NCBI RefSeq assembly: GCF_034424175.1 | Contig: NZ_CP139986.1 | Coordinates: forward strand, 310,001-374,000 | Length of the DNA stretch: 64,000 nt | Reading direction: 5' to 3' | Source: Kluyvera intermedia | GTDB taxonomy: Bacteria; Pseudomonadota; Gammaproteobacteria; Enterobacterales; Enterobacteriaceae | Shown here: one piece after another, positions 36,849-46,149 of the stretch | How positions within the stretch are numbered: position 1 is the stretch's first letter | How the letters are laid out: every line of letters starts with the position of its first letter | Translations under genes and position numbers: made by a program | The notes under the pieces: generated by a model | What the model saw: only the letters and a program-made list of their open reading frames with translations | Told to the model about the DNA's origin: nothing | Database searches by the model: none

Positions 36849-36903
36849 TACAACTTTAAAGTCTTTTTCAGGTTAAAGGATACAACTTTAATGTCTCTAC
36901 ACA
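36849..36903 (-). repeat. Transposon left end with TnsB-type sites
   Basis: TACAACTTTA occurs at 36849-36858 and 36881-36890, in inverted orientation to the sites at the other end. The terminus is ACA at 36901-36903, followed by the duplicated GCTGA. The 190 bp between the pcoE terminator and these sites contain no gene; a looser copy (AATGTTGGA) lies near 36786. Confidence 0.85.
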
Positions 36904-36913
36904 GCTGAGTAAG

Positions 36914-37780
36914 CTATTTTTCCTGCTGGCTAAACAACGCCAGCAGCATCTCCACCTGTTCATCAAGCGGGGCCAAATCCTGTTTGACGATCAGATGCAG
37001 CGGCGTGGCGCGTCGGACGCCATGACGCAACGGTAGCGGTTTTAAAATACCCTGCGCCAGTTCCGCCTGAATCCTCTCCTCCGGCAGCCAGCCATAACCT
37101 ACCTGATACATCACCGCATCAATAGCCGCATCAATCGTCGAGAACGTCCACGCGTCGCGCCCGGCCTGGCGGTCGTTATCGCTATCGGCAATACGGATAA
37201 GCGGCCAGGGGCGGAGCTGCTCATCATTAAACGGCGTTTCGTTCTCAAATAGAGGGTGATCGCGGTGGGCGACGGCGACGAAATCAATATTCATCAGCCA
37301 CTCTCCGCGCCCGGTAATATCCTGGCGGCGGGTCAGCACCATCACGTCAGCTTCGGCCTGAATGACGTCGTTGCCGTGGGCGTTCTCAAGCACCTCCGTC
37401 AGTCGTACCTGAGTCTGCGGATACCGCTGTTGAAACTGACGCAGAATGGCGAACAGCCGCTCGCGCGGGAAGATGCTATCGACCACTAAATCCAGCCGGG
37501 TACGCATCCCCTCACGCAGCGTGGCAGCGCGAGTCTCGACCCAGGCAAAGGCTTTGAGCAGTGGCTTGACCTGGTTTAGCAGTAGCTCACCCGCCGGGGT
37601 TAACACCGCGCGACGACCTTCCGGTACCAGTAGCGCCACGCCTAAGCGTTCTTGTAATAGCGCCAGGTTATAGCTGACGGATGACTGGCTGCGGTTTGTC
37701 TCATCGGCGGCTCTGGCAAAGCTGCCCAGCTCCACCACTTTTTCCAACAGCGCCCATTGTTCCAGGGTGGTTTTGTGCAT
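36914..37780 (-). CDS. LysR-family regulator, probably of padC
   Basis: A 288-residue LTTR: an N-terminal winged helix (LEKVVELGSFARAADETNRSQ...LLQERLGVALL) and a C-terminal effector-binding domain. It is divergent from padC across 99 bp, the usual arrangement for phenolic-acid sensing, so p-coumarate or ferulate is a plausible inducer (inference). Its stop codon (36914-36916) lies two bases beyond the native yhiN stop, so the transposon inserted between two convergent genes. Confidence 0.9.
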   Translation of the reverse strand: MHKTTLEQWALLEKVVELGSFARAADETNRSQSSVSYNLALLQERLGVALLVPEGRRAVLTPAGELLLNQVKPLLKAFAWVETRAATLREGMRTRLDLVVDSIFPRERLFAILRQFQQRYPQTQVRLTEVLENAHGNDVIQAEADVMVLTRRQDITGRGEWLMNIDFVAVAHRDHPLFENETPFNDEQLRPWPLIRIADSDNDRQAGRDAWTFSTIDAAIDAVMYQVGYGWLPEERIQAELAQGILKPLPLRHGVRRATPLHLIVKQDLAPLDEQVEMLLALFSQQEK

Positions 37781-37879
37781 AATTGATTTAAAATTTAGAT
37801 GGGTTTCATTAAAACATAGCGTTATTCATTCGATTTTTAAAGTAATAAGATCTCTGCATCGACACAAGGAGATTTCATT

Positions 37880-38386
37880 ATGAGCAACTTTGATAAACAT
37901 GATTTGAGCGGTTTCGTTGGCAAACATCTGGTCTATACCTACGATAACGGCTGGAACTACGAAATTTATGTGAAAAACGACAGCACTCTGGATTACCGCA
38001 TTCACAGCGGCCTGGTTGCTAATCGTTGGGTGAAAGATCAGCAGGCGTACATTGTTCGCGTAGGTGAAAGCATCTATAAAATTTCCTGGACTGAACCGAC
38101 CGGCACCGATGTCAGCCTGATTGTGAACCTTGGCGACAAACTGTTCCACGGCACCATCTTCTTCCCTCGTTGGGTGATGAACAACCCGGAAAAAACGGTC
38201 TGTTTCCAGAACGATCATATTCCGCTGATGAATGCCTATCGTGATGCTGGCCCGGCGTATCCGACCGAAGTGATTGATGAATTTGCGACAATTACCTTCG
38301 TCCGTGACTGCGGTGCCAATAATGATAGCGTGATTGACTGTGCCGCCAGTGAATTACCAAAAGATTTTCCGGCTAATTTGCGTTAA
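37880..38386 (+). CDS. padC: Phenolic acid decarboxylase
   Basis: A 168-residue cytosolic, cofactor-free decarboxylase that turns p-coumaric, ferulic and caffeic acid into vinylphenols. Family motifs are clear: GKHLVYTYDNGWNYEIYVK, RIHSGLVANRWVKDQ (with the substrate-carboxylate-binding region) and GTIFFPRWV. Ribosome site AAGGAG precedes the ATG. Typical of Klebsiella/Enterobacter and absent from E. coli K-12. Confidence 0.95.
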   Translation: MSNFDKHDLSGFVGKHLVYTYDNGWNYEIYVKNDSTLDYRIHSGLVANRWVKDQQAYIVRVGESIYKISWTEPTGTDVSLIVNLGDKLFHGTIFFPRWVMNNPEKTVCFQNDHIPLMNAYRDAGPAYPTEVIDEFATITFVRDCGANNDSVIDCAASELPKDFPANLR

Positions 38387-38493
38387 TAGTTAAGCAAAGC
38401 TACATGCATTATTTATTACACTAATATGCAACGAAAGTTAATTTACTCACTAAATAAAATTCTCGTTTAGACAGCGTTGAATAATGTTACGTT

Positions 38494-38529
38494 GCGCCCA
38501 GCTATTATGTAGGCTGGGCGCTTTATTTT
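38494..38529 (+). terminator. Terminator downstream of padC
   Basis: Stem GCGCCCAGC (38494-38502) / GCTGGGCGC (38513-38521) followed by TTTATTTTT. It lies 108 bp after the padC stop. Confidence 0.85.
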
Positions 38530-38609
38530 TAAATTTCATTCTATTTAACAAATTGATAAGTAATCAGTTTTGTTTATTAATCATTTATTGCGTCCACCCT
38601 CTCTCCTTT

Positions 38610-38626
38610 CTTAATCTTATCCTAAG
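38610..38626 (+). promoter_or_regulatory. PmrA (BasR) box upstream of arnB
   Basis: CTTAAT-CTTAT-CCTAAG matches the PmrA direct-repeat consensus (two CTTAAT/G half sites separated by 5 bp), about 140 bp upstream of arnB. It explains PmrAB control of the arn operon, by family knowledge. The rest of the 382-bp padC-arnB gap is AT-rich, with no gene seen. Confidence 0.7.
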
Positions 38627-38768
38627 ATAACACTGTTACTTTTACCGCAATCGAATGTTGCTGGTTTAAATATCATGTCTATCCATTCCTGATTTTAACA
38701 AATAACTATCGTTACGTTTTATTCACCAGTCAGGCGTACTCATTTGAGTAATAGGATAAGGACCCTTC

Positions 38769-39908
38769 ATGAGTGATTTTCTACCGTTTTCACGCCCCTC
38801 AATGGGTGATGCGGAATTTGCTGCGATAAAGGACGTGCTGCAATCCGGTTGGATAACCACTGGGCCAAAAAATCAGGCGCTGGAAGAGGCGTTTTGCACC
38901 TTAACGGGTAACCGTTTTGCGATTGCTGTTAGCTCCGCGACCGGTGGGATGCACGTGACGCTCATGGCGCTTGGTATTGGCCCCGGTGATGAAGTTATCA
39001 CACCGTCTCAGACCTGGGTTTCTACGCTCAATATGATCGTCTTGCTCGGTGCGACGCCGGTAATGATCGATGTCGATCCCGACACGCTAATGGTGACGCC
39101 GCAGGCCGTCGAAGCTGCCATTACCCCGCGCACCAAAGCAATTATCCCCGTGCATTATGCAGGTGCACCGGCTGATATCGATGCTATTCGCGCCGTTGCA
39201 CAGCGTAAGGGCATTCCGGTGATTGAAGATGCCGCGCACGCGGCGGGTACTCACTATAAAAACCGCCACGTCGGCTGGCAGGGAACGGCAATTTTCTCCT
39301 TCCATGCCATCAAGAACATGACCTGTGCCGAAGGCGGCCTGATTGTTACCGACGATGAAGATCTGGCGAATCGCATTCGCAGCCTGAAATTCCACGGTCT
39401 GGGCGTCGACGCCTACGACCGACAAACTCTGGGGCGCGCGCCGCAGGCCGAGGTGATAAGTCCGGGTTTTAAATACAACCTGGCCGATATCAACGCTGCG
39501 CTGGCGCTGGTACAGCTGGGGAAACTGGGTCAGGCCAATCAACGCCGCAGTGAAATTGCCGCACGCTATACCGCTGAGCTTGCCGATACACCATTTCAGC
39601 CGCTCGCTGTTCCTGAATGGTCGCATCTGCACGCCTGGCATCTGTTTATTATCCGTGTTGATGAGCAGCGCTGTGGCATCAGCCGCGATGCGTTAATGGA
39701 ACAGTTGAAAGCCAAAGGTATTGATACCGGCCTGCATTTCCGCGCGGCCCACACCCAGAAATATTACCGTGAGCGCTTCCCGCAAGTGTCGTTGCCGAAT
39801 ACCGAATGGAACAGCGCGCGCATCTGTTCGATCCCACTGTTCCCGGATATGACCGATGACGACACCACTCGCGTGATTACCGCGCTCCATCAGTTAGCAG
39901 GACGTTGA
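38769..39908 (+). CDS. arnB: UDP-L-Ara4O C-4'' transaminase ArnB
   Basis: PLP-dependent aminotransferase (DegT family) that makes UDP-L-Ara4N from UDP-L-Ara4O. The 379 residues match the family. PLP lysine is in the motif SFHAIKNMTCAEGG (about residue 182), and the N-terminal substrate loop is GWITTGPKN. First gene of arnBCADTEF; ATAAGGA ribosome site 8-12 nt upstream. The product is needed for polymyxin resistance. Confidence 0.97.
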   Translation: MSDFLPFSRPSMGDAEFAAIKDVLQSGWITTGPKNQALEEAFCTLTGNRFAIAVSSATGGMHVTLMALGIGPGDEVITPSQTWVSTLNMIVLLGATPVMIDVDPDTLMVTPQAVEAAITPRTKAIIPVHYAGAPADIDAIRAVAQRKGIPVIEDAAHAAGTHYKNRHVGWQGTAIFSFHAIKNMTCAEGGLIVTDDEDLANRIRSLKFHGLGVDAYDRQTLGRAPQAEVISPGFKYNLADINAALALVQLGKLGQANQRRSEIAARYTAELADTPFQPLAVPEWSHLHAWHLFIIRVDEQRCGISRDALMEQLKAKGIDTGLHFRAAHTQKYYRERFPQVSLPNTEWNSARICSIPLFPDMTDDDTTRVITALHQLAGR

Positions 39909-39909
39909 T

Positions 39910-40890
39910 ATGTTTGAATATCCGAAAGTAAAAAAAGTCTCGGTGGTGATCCCGGTATACAACGAGCAAGAGAGTCTGCCGGAGCTGATTCGCCGTACCG
40001 ACGCGGCCTGCCTTCTGTTGAACCGGGATTATGAAATTCTGCTGGTCGATGACGGTAGCGCGGATGACTCCGCACGTATGTTGGTGGAGGCGGCCGAAGC
40101 GCCAGACAGCCATGTTGTCGCGGTACTGCTTAACCGCAACTACGGCCAGCACTCGGCGATTATGGCCGGCTTCAGCCACGTGACCGGCGACCTGATTATT
40201 ACGCTTGATGCCGACCTGCAAAACCCGCCGGAAGAGATCCCGCGTTTGGTGGAAAAAGCCGACGAAGGCTACGACGTGGTCGGTACCGTTCGGCAAAACC
40301 GCCAGGACAGCGTGTTCCGCAAAACTGCCTCGAAGATGATCAATCGTCTGATCCAACGCACCACCGGTAAAGCGATGGGCGATTACGGCTGCATGCTGCG
40401 TGCCTACCGCCGCCATATCATTGATGCGATGCTCAACTGTCATGAGCGCAGCACCTTCATCCCAATACTGGCGAACACGTTCGCCCGTCGTGCCGTGGAA
40501 ATTCCGGTACATCACGCCGAACGCGAGTTTGGCGACTCGAAATACAGCTTTATGCGCCTGATTAACCTGATGTACGACCTGGTGACCTGTTTAACCACCA
40601 CGCCGCTGCGTCTGTTAAGCGTGGTCGGCAGCGTTATCGCCGTGCTGGGTTTTGCCTTCTCACTTCTGCTGGTTGTCCTGCGTCTGACGCTCGGCGCGGA
40701 ATGGGCGGGCGATGGCGTGTTCATGCTATTTGCCATTTTATTCATGTTTATCGGTGCCCAGTTTATCGGCATGGGCCTGCTTGGGGAGTATATCGGGCGC
40801 ATCTACAACGATGTCCGCGCGCGTCCCCGCTACTTTATTCAACGTGTTGTTCGCCAGGAAAGCCTGGTTTCTGAAGAGGAAGATCGCTAA
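39910..40890 (+). CDS. arnC: Undecaprenyl-phosphate Ara4FN transferase ArnC
   Basis: A 326-residue GT2 glycosyltransferase that moves 4-formamido-4-deoxy-L-arabinose to undecaprenyl phosphate. It has the GT-A nucleotide-binding start VVIPVYNEQESLPEL, the DDGSADDS and DADLQNPP (DXD) motifs and two C-terminal membrane segments (about 235-260 and 268-295). It starts 1 bp after the arnB stop and overlaps arnA. Confidence 0.97.
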   Translation: MFEYPKVKKVSVVIPVYNEQESLPELIRRTDAACLLLNRDYEILLVDDGSADDSARMLVEAAEAPDSHVVAVLLNRNYGQHSAIMAGFSHVTGDLIITLDADLQNPPEEIPRLVEKADEGYDVVGTVRQNRQDSVFRKTASKMINRLIQRTTGKAMGDYGCMLRAYRRHIIDAMLNCHERSTFIPILANTFARRAVEIPVHHAEREFGDSKYSFMRLINLMYDLVTCLTTTPLRLLSVVGSVIAVLGFAFSLLLVVLRLTLGAEWAGDGVFMLFAILFMFIGAQFIGMGLLGEYIGRIYNDVRARPRYFIQRVVRQESLVSEEEDR

Positions 40891-42875
40891 TGAAAGCTGT
40901 TGTTTTTGCCTACCATGATATGGGGTGTACCGGGATTCAGGCTTTGCTGGACGCCGGTTACGATATCGAGGCGATTTTCACTCATCCGGATAACGCCGGT
41001 GAAAACCATTTCTTCGGTTCCGTCGCGCGTCTGGCGGCTGAGCAGGGCATTACCGTTTATGCGCCGGAGGACGTGAATCACCCGCTGTGGGTTGACCGTA
41101 TCCAGGCGATGGCGCCGGAGGTGATTTTCTCCTTCTACTATCGCAACCTGATTGGCAACGACATTCTGGGGCTGGCGCCAAAGGGCGCGTTTAACCTGCA
41201 CGGTTCGCTGCTGCCAAAATACCGTGGTCGTGCGCCGCTGAATTGGGTGCTGGTTAACGGTGAGAAAGAGACCGGAGTCACCCTTCATCGCATGGTTCAG
41301 CGCGCTGATGCCGGCGATATTGTGGCCCAGCAAGTGGTGACGATTACCGATAGCGATGTTGCGTTGTCGCTGCACCGTAAGCTCTGTTCTGCCTCACAAA
41401 TGCTGTTAGGCGACGTACTGCCGAAAATCCGCAGCGGTCAGACGCAGGAATGCGCGCAGGACGAGACTCAGGCTACCTATGTGGGACGTCGTACGCCGGA
41501 AGATGGTCGTCTGGACTGGGAAAAACCGGCGCAGGTACTGCATAACCTGGTGCGTGCGGTCAGCGACCCGTGGCCGGGCGCGTTTGGGTTTGTCGGTACT
41601 TGCCAGTTTATTGTCTGGAGCTCGCGTGTGCGTAGCGATCTGCCTGCCGCGAAGCCGGGTACCGTACTCTCCGTTGCGCCGCTGGTGATCGCTTGTGGCG
41701 AAGGGGCGCTGGAAATCGTGACCGGGCAGAGCGCTAACGGCGTTTATATGCAGGGCACCCAACTTGCACCAGCAATGGGCCTGGTGGCAGGGGCGCTGCT
41801 CTCCAGCCGTCCGTTTACCGCCGTCAAGCGCCGCACCCGTGTACTGATCCTCGGGGTGAACGGTTTTATCGGTAACCATCTGACGGAGCGCCTGTTACAG
41901 GACGACAATTACGAAATTTACGGCCTGGATATTGGTTCTGATGCGATTGGCCGTTTCCTCGATTGCCCGCGCTTCCACTTTGTCGAAGGGGATATCAGCA
42001 TCCACTCCGAATGGATTGAATATCACATCAAGAAATGTGATGTGGTGCTGCCGCTGGTGGCGATAGCTACGCCAATTGAGTACACCCGAAACCCGCTGCG
42101 CGTGTTCGAGCTGGATTTTGAAGAGAACCTGAAGATTATCCGTGACTGCGTGAAGTACAACAAACGCATCATCTTCCCGTCGACCTCGGAAGTTTACGGT
42201 ATGTGTACCGACGACAGTTTTGATGAAGACACGTCAAACCTGGTGGTGGGGCCAATCAATAAGCAGCGCTGGATCTACTCGGTATCCAAGCAGTTGTTGG
42301 ATCGCGTGATCTGGGCTTACGGTGACAAAACGGATCTCAAATTTACGCTGTTCCGCCCGTTTAACTGGATGGGGCCGCGTCTGGACAACCTGAACGCCGC
42401 GCGTATCGGCAGCTCTCGTGCTATTACCCAGCTTATCTTAAACCTGGTGGAAGGATCGCCGATTAAGCTGATTGAAGGTGGCAAGCAGAAACGCTGCTTC
42501 ACCGATATCAGCGATGGTATTGAAGCGCTGTTCCGCATTATCGAAAACAAAGATGGCCGCTGCGACGGGCAGATTATCAATATCGGTAACCCGGATAACG
42601 AAGCGAGTATTAAGGAGCTGGCGGAAATGCTGCTCAACTGCTTCGAGCGTCACCCGCTGCGCGACCGCTTCCCACCGTTTGCCGGTTTTCGCGAAGTGGA
42701 AAGCAGCGACTATTATGGTAAAGGTTATCAGGACGTTGAGCACCGTAAGCCGAGCATCCGCAACGCTAAACGTTTACTCGACTGGCAGCCGACGATAGAG
42801 ATGCAGCAAACGGTGGAAGAGACGCTGGACTTCTTCCTGCGCACGGTTGAATTAACGGATGAAAAAGCATCATGA
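40890..42875 (+). CDS. arnA: Bifunctional UDP-GlcA decarboxylase / UDP-Ara4N formyltransferase ArnA
   Basis: A 661-residue fusion. Residues 1-300 are the formyltransferase domain (FNLHGSLLPKYRGRAPLNW with catalytic His and downstream Asp). Residues 315-661 are the SDR-type decarboxylase (VLILGVNGFIGNHLTERLL, Ser-Tyr-Lys in STSEVYG...YSVSKQLLDR). It supplies UDP-Ara4O to ArnB and formylates UDP-Ara4N. Its ATG overlaps the arnC stop by one base. Confidence 0.97.
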   Translation: MKAVVFAYHDMGCTGIQALLDAGYDIEAIFTHPDNAGENHFFGSVARLAAEQGITVYAPEDVNHPLWVDRIQAMAPEVIFSFYYRNLIGNDILGLAPKGAFNLHGSLLPKYRGRAPLNWVLVNGEKETGVTLHRMVQRADAGDIVAQQVVTITDSDVALSLHRKLCSASQMLLGDVLPKIRSGQTQECAQDETQATYVGRRTPEDGRLDWEKPAQVLHNLVRAVSDPWPGAFGFVGTCQFIVWSSRVRSDLPAAKPGTVLSVAPLVIACGEGALEIVTGQSANGVYMQGTQLAPAMGLVAGALLSSRPFTAVKRRTRVLILGVNGFIGNHLTERLLQDDNYEIYGLDIGSDAIGRFLDCPRFHFVEGDISIHSEWIEYHIKKCDVVLPLVAIATPIEYTRNPLRVFELDFEENLKIIRDCVKYNKRIIFPSTSEVYGMCTDDSFDEDTSNLVVGPINKQRWIYSVSKQLLDRVIWAYGDKTDLKFTLFRPFNWMGPRLDNLNAARIGSSRAITQLILNLVEGSPIKLIEGGKQKRCFTDISDGIEALFRIIENKDGRCDGQIINIGNPDNEASIKELAEMLLNCFERHPLRDRFPPFAGFREVESSDYYGKGYQDVEHRKPSIRNAKRLLDWQPTIEMQQTVEETLDFFLRTVELTDEKAS

Positions 42876-43774
42876 AAAAAGTCGGTTTGCGCGTTGATGT
42901 GGATACTTTCCGCGGGACGCGTGAGGGCGTACCACGACTGATGTCGGTGCTGAAAAAACACCGCGTGCAGGCCAGCTTTTTCGTAAGCGTTGGGCCGGAC
43001 AATATGGGGCGCCACCTGTGGCGCCTGATAAAACCGAAGTTCTTGTGGAAGATGCTGCGCTCACGCGCGGCCTCGCTGTATGGCTGGGATATTTTGCTTG
43101 CTGGTACCGCCTGGCCGGGAAGACGCATCGGTGCGGCCAATGCGGAGATTATCCGCAATGTGGCGCAGGTGCATGAAGTCGGTTTGCATGCCTGGGATCA
43201 TCATCGTTGGCAGCAGTGGAGCGGGGTGTGGAAAGAACAGCCGCTGGTGGATGAAATTAGCCGCGGGTTGCGCGAGCTAGAGGCGATTCTGGGCCGTCCA
43301 GTCTCCTGTTCCGCCGTGGCGGGTTGGCGTGCCGACCAGCGCGTGGTGAAAGCCAAAGAGTCGTTCGATTTTCTCTATAACAGCGACTGCCGCGGCACGC
43401 AGCCGTTTCGCCCACAGTTGAGCGACGGTACGTTGGCAACGGTACAAATACCGGTCACCTTACCGACCTGGGATGAAGCGGTGGGAACGCGGGTTAGCGC
43501 CGACAACTACAACCGCTGGCTGCTGGAACAGATCCGTCTCGATACGGGGACTCCGGTGTATACCATTCACGCTGAGGTGGAAGGCGGTGTCTGCGCCGAA
43601 CAGTTTGATGACCTGCTGACCCTGGCGGCAAAGCAGGATATTCACTTTTGCCCACTGAGCCAGCTTTTACCGGATGACTTTAGTCAACTGCCGGTTGGCA
43701 AGGTGGTGCGTGGAGAAATTGCCGGTCGCGAAGGCTGGCTGGGTTGCCAACAACTGTTGAGTCCTGATGTATGA
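42872..43774 (+). CDS. arnD: Undecaprenyl-phosphate-Ara4FN deformylase ArnD
   Basis: A 300-residue NodB-type polysaccharide deacetylase that removes the formyl group before transfer to lipid A. Metal/catalytic motifs are VDVDTFRG (Asp) and HAWDHHRWQ (His-x3-His). ATGA overlap with arnA; arnT starts 4 bp before its stop. Confidence 0.96.
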   Translation: MKKVGLRVDVDTFRGTREGVPRLMSVLKKHRVQASFFVSVGPDNMGRHLWRLIKPKFLWKMLRSRAASLYGWDILLAGTAWPGRRIGAANAEIIRNVAQVHEVGLHAWDHHRWQQWSGVWKEQPLVDEISRGLRELEAILGRPVSCSAVAGWRADQRVVKAKESFDFLYNSDCRGTQPFRPQLSDGTLATVQIPVTLPTWDEAVGTRVSADNYNRWLLEQIRLDTGTPVYTIHAEVEGGVCAEQFDDLLTLAAKQDIHFCPLSQLLPDDFSQLPVGKVVRGEIAGREGWLGCQQLLSPDV

Positions 43775-45426
43775 AATCCCTGCGCTATGGAATCTCGTTA
43801 GTAGCATTGTTCGTACTGTATTACCTGGTCCCACTCAATTTCCGTCTGCTGTGGCAGCCGGATGAAACGCGCTATGCGGAAATCAGCCGTGAAATGCTGG
43901 CGACCGGTGATTGGGTCGTTCCTCATTTTCTCGGGCTTCGTTATTTCGAAAAACCGATAGCCGGTTACTGGATTAACAGTATTGGCCAGTGGCTGTTTGG
44001 GCACAATAATTTTGCCGTCCGCTTTGGCGTGGTGTTCTCCATTACCGTCTCTGCGCTGCTGGTGGTTTGGCTTGCGTGGAAAATCTGGCGCGACCAGAAG
44101 GTGGCGCTGCTCTCCGGGGTGATTTTTTTAACTGCGTTTCTGGTCTACGGAATTGGTACTTACGCCGTTCTTGACCCGATGATCACCCTGTGGATGACGC
44201 TGGCGATGTTCAGTTTCTGGCTTGCGGCATCGGCCAAAAATACCGGTCAACGGTTCTGGGGTTACGTGCTGCTGGGTATCGCCTGCGGCATGGGGGTGAT
44301 GACTAAAGGTTTCCTGGCTCTGGCGGTGCCGGTGATTGGCGTACTGCCGTGGGTGGTCGCCCAAAAACGCTGGCGGGAAGTGCTGACCTGGGGCTGGCTG
44401 TCGGTGCTGGTTTGTGTGCTGACCGTGCTGCCGTGGGGGCTGGCGATTGCTGCGCGCGAAGGCGATTTCTGGCGCTATTTCTTCTGGGTGGAACATATTC
44501 AACGTTTCGCGCAGAGCGATGCTCAGCATAAAGCGCCGTTCTGGTATTACCTGCCGTTCCTGATTGCCGGAAGCTTGCCGTGGCTGGCCCTGCTGCCGGG
44601 GGCGCTCAAGCGTGGTTGGCGCGAGCGTGAAGGGCAAGGCGGGGCGTTCTATTTGCTGGGCTGGGTGGTGATGCCGCTGCTGTTCTTCAGTATCGCCAAA
44701 GGTAAGTTGCCGACCTATATCCTGCCGTGTTTTGCTCCGTTAGCTATTCTGATGGCGCGCTATGCGGTAGATGTGGCGAAAACCGGCGGGCGAGCGCTGC
44801 GGGTAAACAGCATTATCAATATCGTTTTCGGTGTGGTTGGCCTGGTGGCGGTAGCGGTGGTGTCACCGTGGGGGCCGATGAAACACCCGGTATGGATGCC
44901 GATTGAACTGTATAAATGCGTGCTGGCAGCGATCGCGTTCTTTGTCTGGGCGCTGATGGGCTGGCTGTCGATAAAACCGGGAGCTCAGCGCTGGACGCTA
45001 GCGGCGCTCTGCCCATTGGGGCTGGCGCTATTGGTCGGTTTTGCGATTCCTGACCGCGTAACCAACAGTAAACAGCCGCAGTTCCTGGTGGATATCGTCA
45101 GCGAATCGCTGGCCCCGAGCCGTTATGTGCTGAGTAACAGCGTAGGCGTCGCCGCAGGGCTTGCCTGGGAGCTCAAACGTAGCGATGTGATGCTGTACGG
45201 GCAGCAGGGAGAGCTAAAATATGGCCTCTCATACCCTGATGCAAAAGGTCGCTATATCTCCACGGATGATTTTCCGCAGTGGCTGGAAGCGCACCGCCAG
45301 GAGGGGCCAATTTCGCTGGTGCTGCTGTTGTCCCGCAATGCACAGGTGGCGGATTTACCGCTGCCAAAACCGGATGAGGTATATGTGATGGGCCGAAACG
45401 TATTTATTCAGTACCGTCCGCAATGA
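43771..45426 (+). CDS. arnT: Lipid A Ara4N transferase ArnT
   Basis: A 551-residue GT-C/PMT-type enzyme that puts Ara4N on lipid A phosphates at the periplasmic face. It has about 12-13 membrane segments; the first periplasmic loop carries the catalytic region WQPDETRYAEISREMLATGDWVVP with the acidic DE pair. ATGA overlap with arnD and arnE. Family length. Confidence 0.97.
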   Translation: MKSLRYGISLVALFVLYYLVPLNFRLLWQPDETRYAEISREMLATGDWVVPHFLGLRYFEKPIAGYWINSIGQWLFGHNNFAVRFGVVFSITVSALLVVWLAWKIWRDQKVALLSGVIFLTAFLVYGIGTYAVLDPMITLWMTLAMFSFWLAASAKNTGQRFWGYVLLGIACGMGVMTKGFLALAVPVIGVLPWVVAQKRWREVLTWGWLSVLVCVLTVLPWGLAIAAREGDFWRYFFWVEHIQRFAQSDAQHKAPFWYYLPFLIAGSLPWLALLPGALKRGWREREGQGGAFYLLGWVVMPLLFFSIAKGKLPTYILPCFAPLAILMARYAVDVAKTGGRALRVNSIINIVFGVVGLVAVAVVSPWGPMKHPVWMPIELYKCVLAAIAFFVWALMGWLSIKPGAQRWTLAALCPLGLALLVGFAIPDRVTNSKQPQFLVDIVSESLAPSRYVLSNSVGVAAGLAWELKRSDVMLYGQQGELKYGLSYPDAKGRYISTDDFPQWLEAHRQEGPISLVLLLSRNAQVADLPLPKPDEVYVMGRNVFIQYRPQ

Positions 45427-45761
45427 TGGTCTGGGCTTGCCTGTTGCTCGCCAGCCTGTTGAGCTGCGCCGGGCAACTGTGCCAAAAACAGGCAACGCGG
45501 CCCGCCCCGAAAGGTCAGCGTGGACGCCATTTACTGACCTGGCTTGTGCTGGCGCTGGCGCTACTTGGGCTGGGAATGCTGCTATGGCTGCTGGTGCTCC
45601 AGCAGATCCCGGTCAGCGTGGCCTACCCGATGCTGAGTCTGAACTTTGTCTGGGTGACGCTGGCGGCGCGCGCCATCTGGCGTGAACCGGTCAGTCGCCG
45701 TCACTGGGTTGGCGTGGGGCTGATAATGGTCGGCATTATGCTTGTGGGGAGCAGCGTCTGA
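45423..45761 (+). CDS. arnE: Ara4N-phosphoundecaprenol flippase subunit ArnE
   Basis: A 112-residue EamA/SMR-like protein with four membrane helices (WACLLLASLLSCAGQL, WLVLALALLGLGMLLWLLVL, SVAYPMLSLNFVWVTLAA, WVGVGLIMVGIMLVGSSV). It pairs with ArnF to flip the lipid carrier. The ATG at 45423 overlaps arnT; a second ATG at 45426 gives the E. coli-like 111 residues. Confidence 0.94.
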   Translation: MMVWACLLLASLLSCAGQLCQKQATRPAPKGQRGRHLLTWLVLALALLGLGMLLWLLVLQQIPVSVAYPMLSLNFVWVTLAARAIWREPVSRRHWVGVGLIMVGIMLVGSSV

Positions 45762-46147
45762 TGGGGCTTTTCTGGGCATTAATGAGCGTGATGCTGGTGA
45801 GTGTTGCACAGCTAACGTTGCGTGTGGCTATGACCACGCTGCCATCGGCGGAGCAGCCGTGGGCATTGTTGTTGCACCTACTGCACGTGGGCGACGGTAC
45901 GCTAATGTTATTGTTGGGATTACTGGGCTACGTGGCCTCGATGGCCTGCTGGTTCTTTGCCCTCAAGCGGCTGCCGCTGGCGAAAGCCTACGCGCTGCTC
46001 AGCCTGAGCTATATGGTGGTGTGGCTCGCTGCCATCTGGCTGCCGGGCTGGCATGAGCCGTTCTCCTGGCGCGGGCTTCTGGGTGTTGTGGTGATAGTTG
46101 CCGGTGTGATAACTATCTTTTGGCCGAATAAAGCCTCGTGTCGCTGA
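45761..46147 (+). CDS. arnF: Ara4N-phosphoundecaprenol flippase subunit ArnF
   Basis: A 128-residue, four-helix partner of ArnE (FWALMSVMLVSVAQLTLRVAM; LPLAKAYALLSLSYMVVWLAA). The last gene of the operon; its ATG overlaps the arnE stop by one base. A REP-type palindrome follows. Confidence 0.94.
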   Translation: MGLFWALMSVMLVSVAQLTLRVAMTTLPSAEQPWALLLHLLHVGDGTLMLLLGLLGYVASMACWFFALKRLPLAKAYALLSLSYMVVWLAAIWLPGWHEPFSWRGLLGVVVIVAGVITIFWPNKASCR

Positions 46148-46149
46148 GC

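Larger units (their letters stand above)
11708..36903. mobile_element. Tn7-like transposon (yhiN-targeting, Tn6230-like) carrying sil/pco
   Basis: A 25,196-bp element with all the marks of a Tn7-type transposon. Ends are 5'-TGT...ACA-3'; the first 23 nt at 11708-11730 and the reverse complement of 36881-36903 share the TGT start and a GACANTAAAGTTGTA block. Repeated TAAAGTTGTA sites (TnsB-binding type) occur at both ends. A perfect 5-bp target duplication GCTGA lies at 11703-11707 and 36904-36908. A tnsA fragment lies next to the yhiN-proximal end, as tnsA is next to the attachment-gene end in Tn7. A branch of Tn7-like elements is known to insert at yhiN and to carry copper/silver resistance. 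The tns operon beyond tnsA is missing. Confidence 0.95.
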
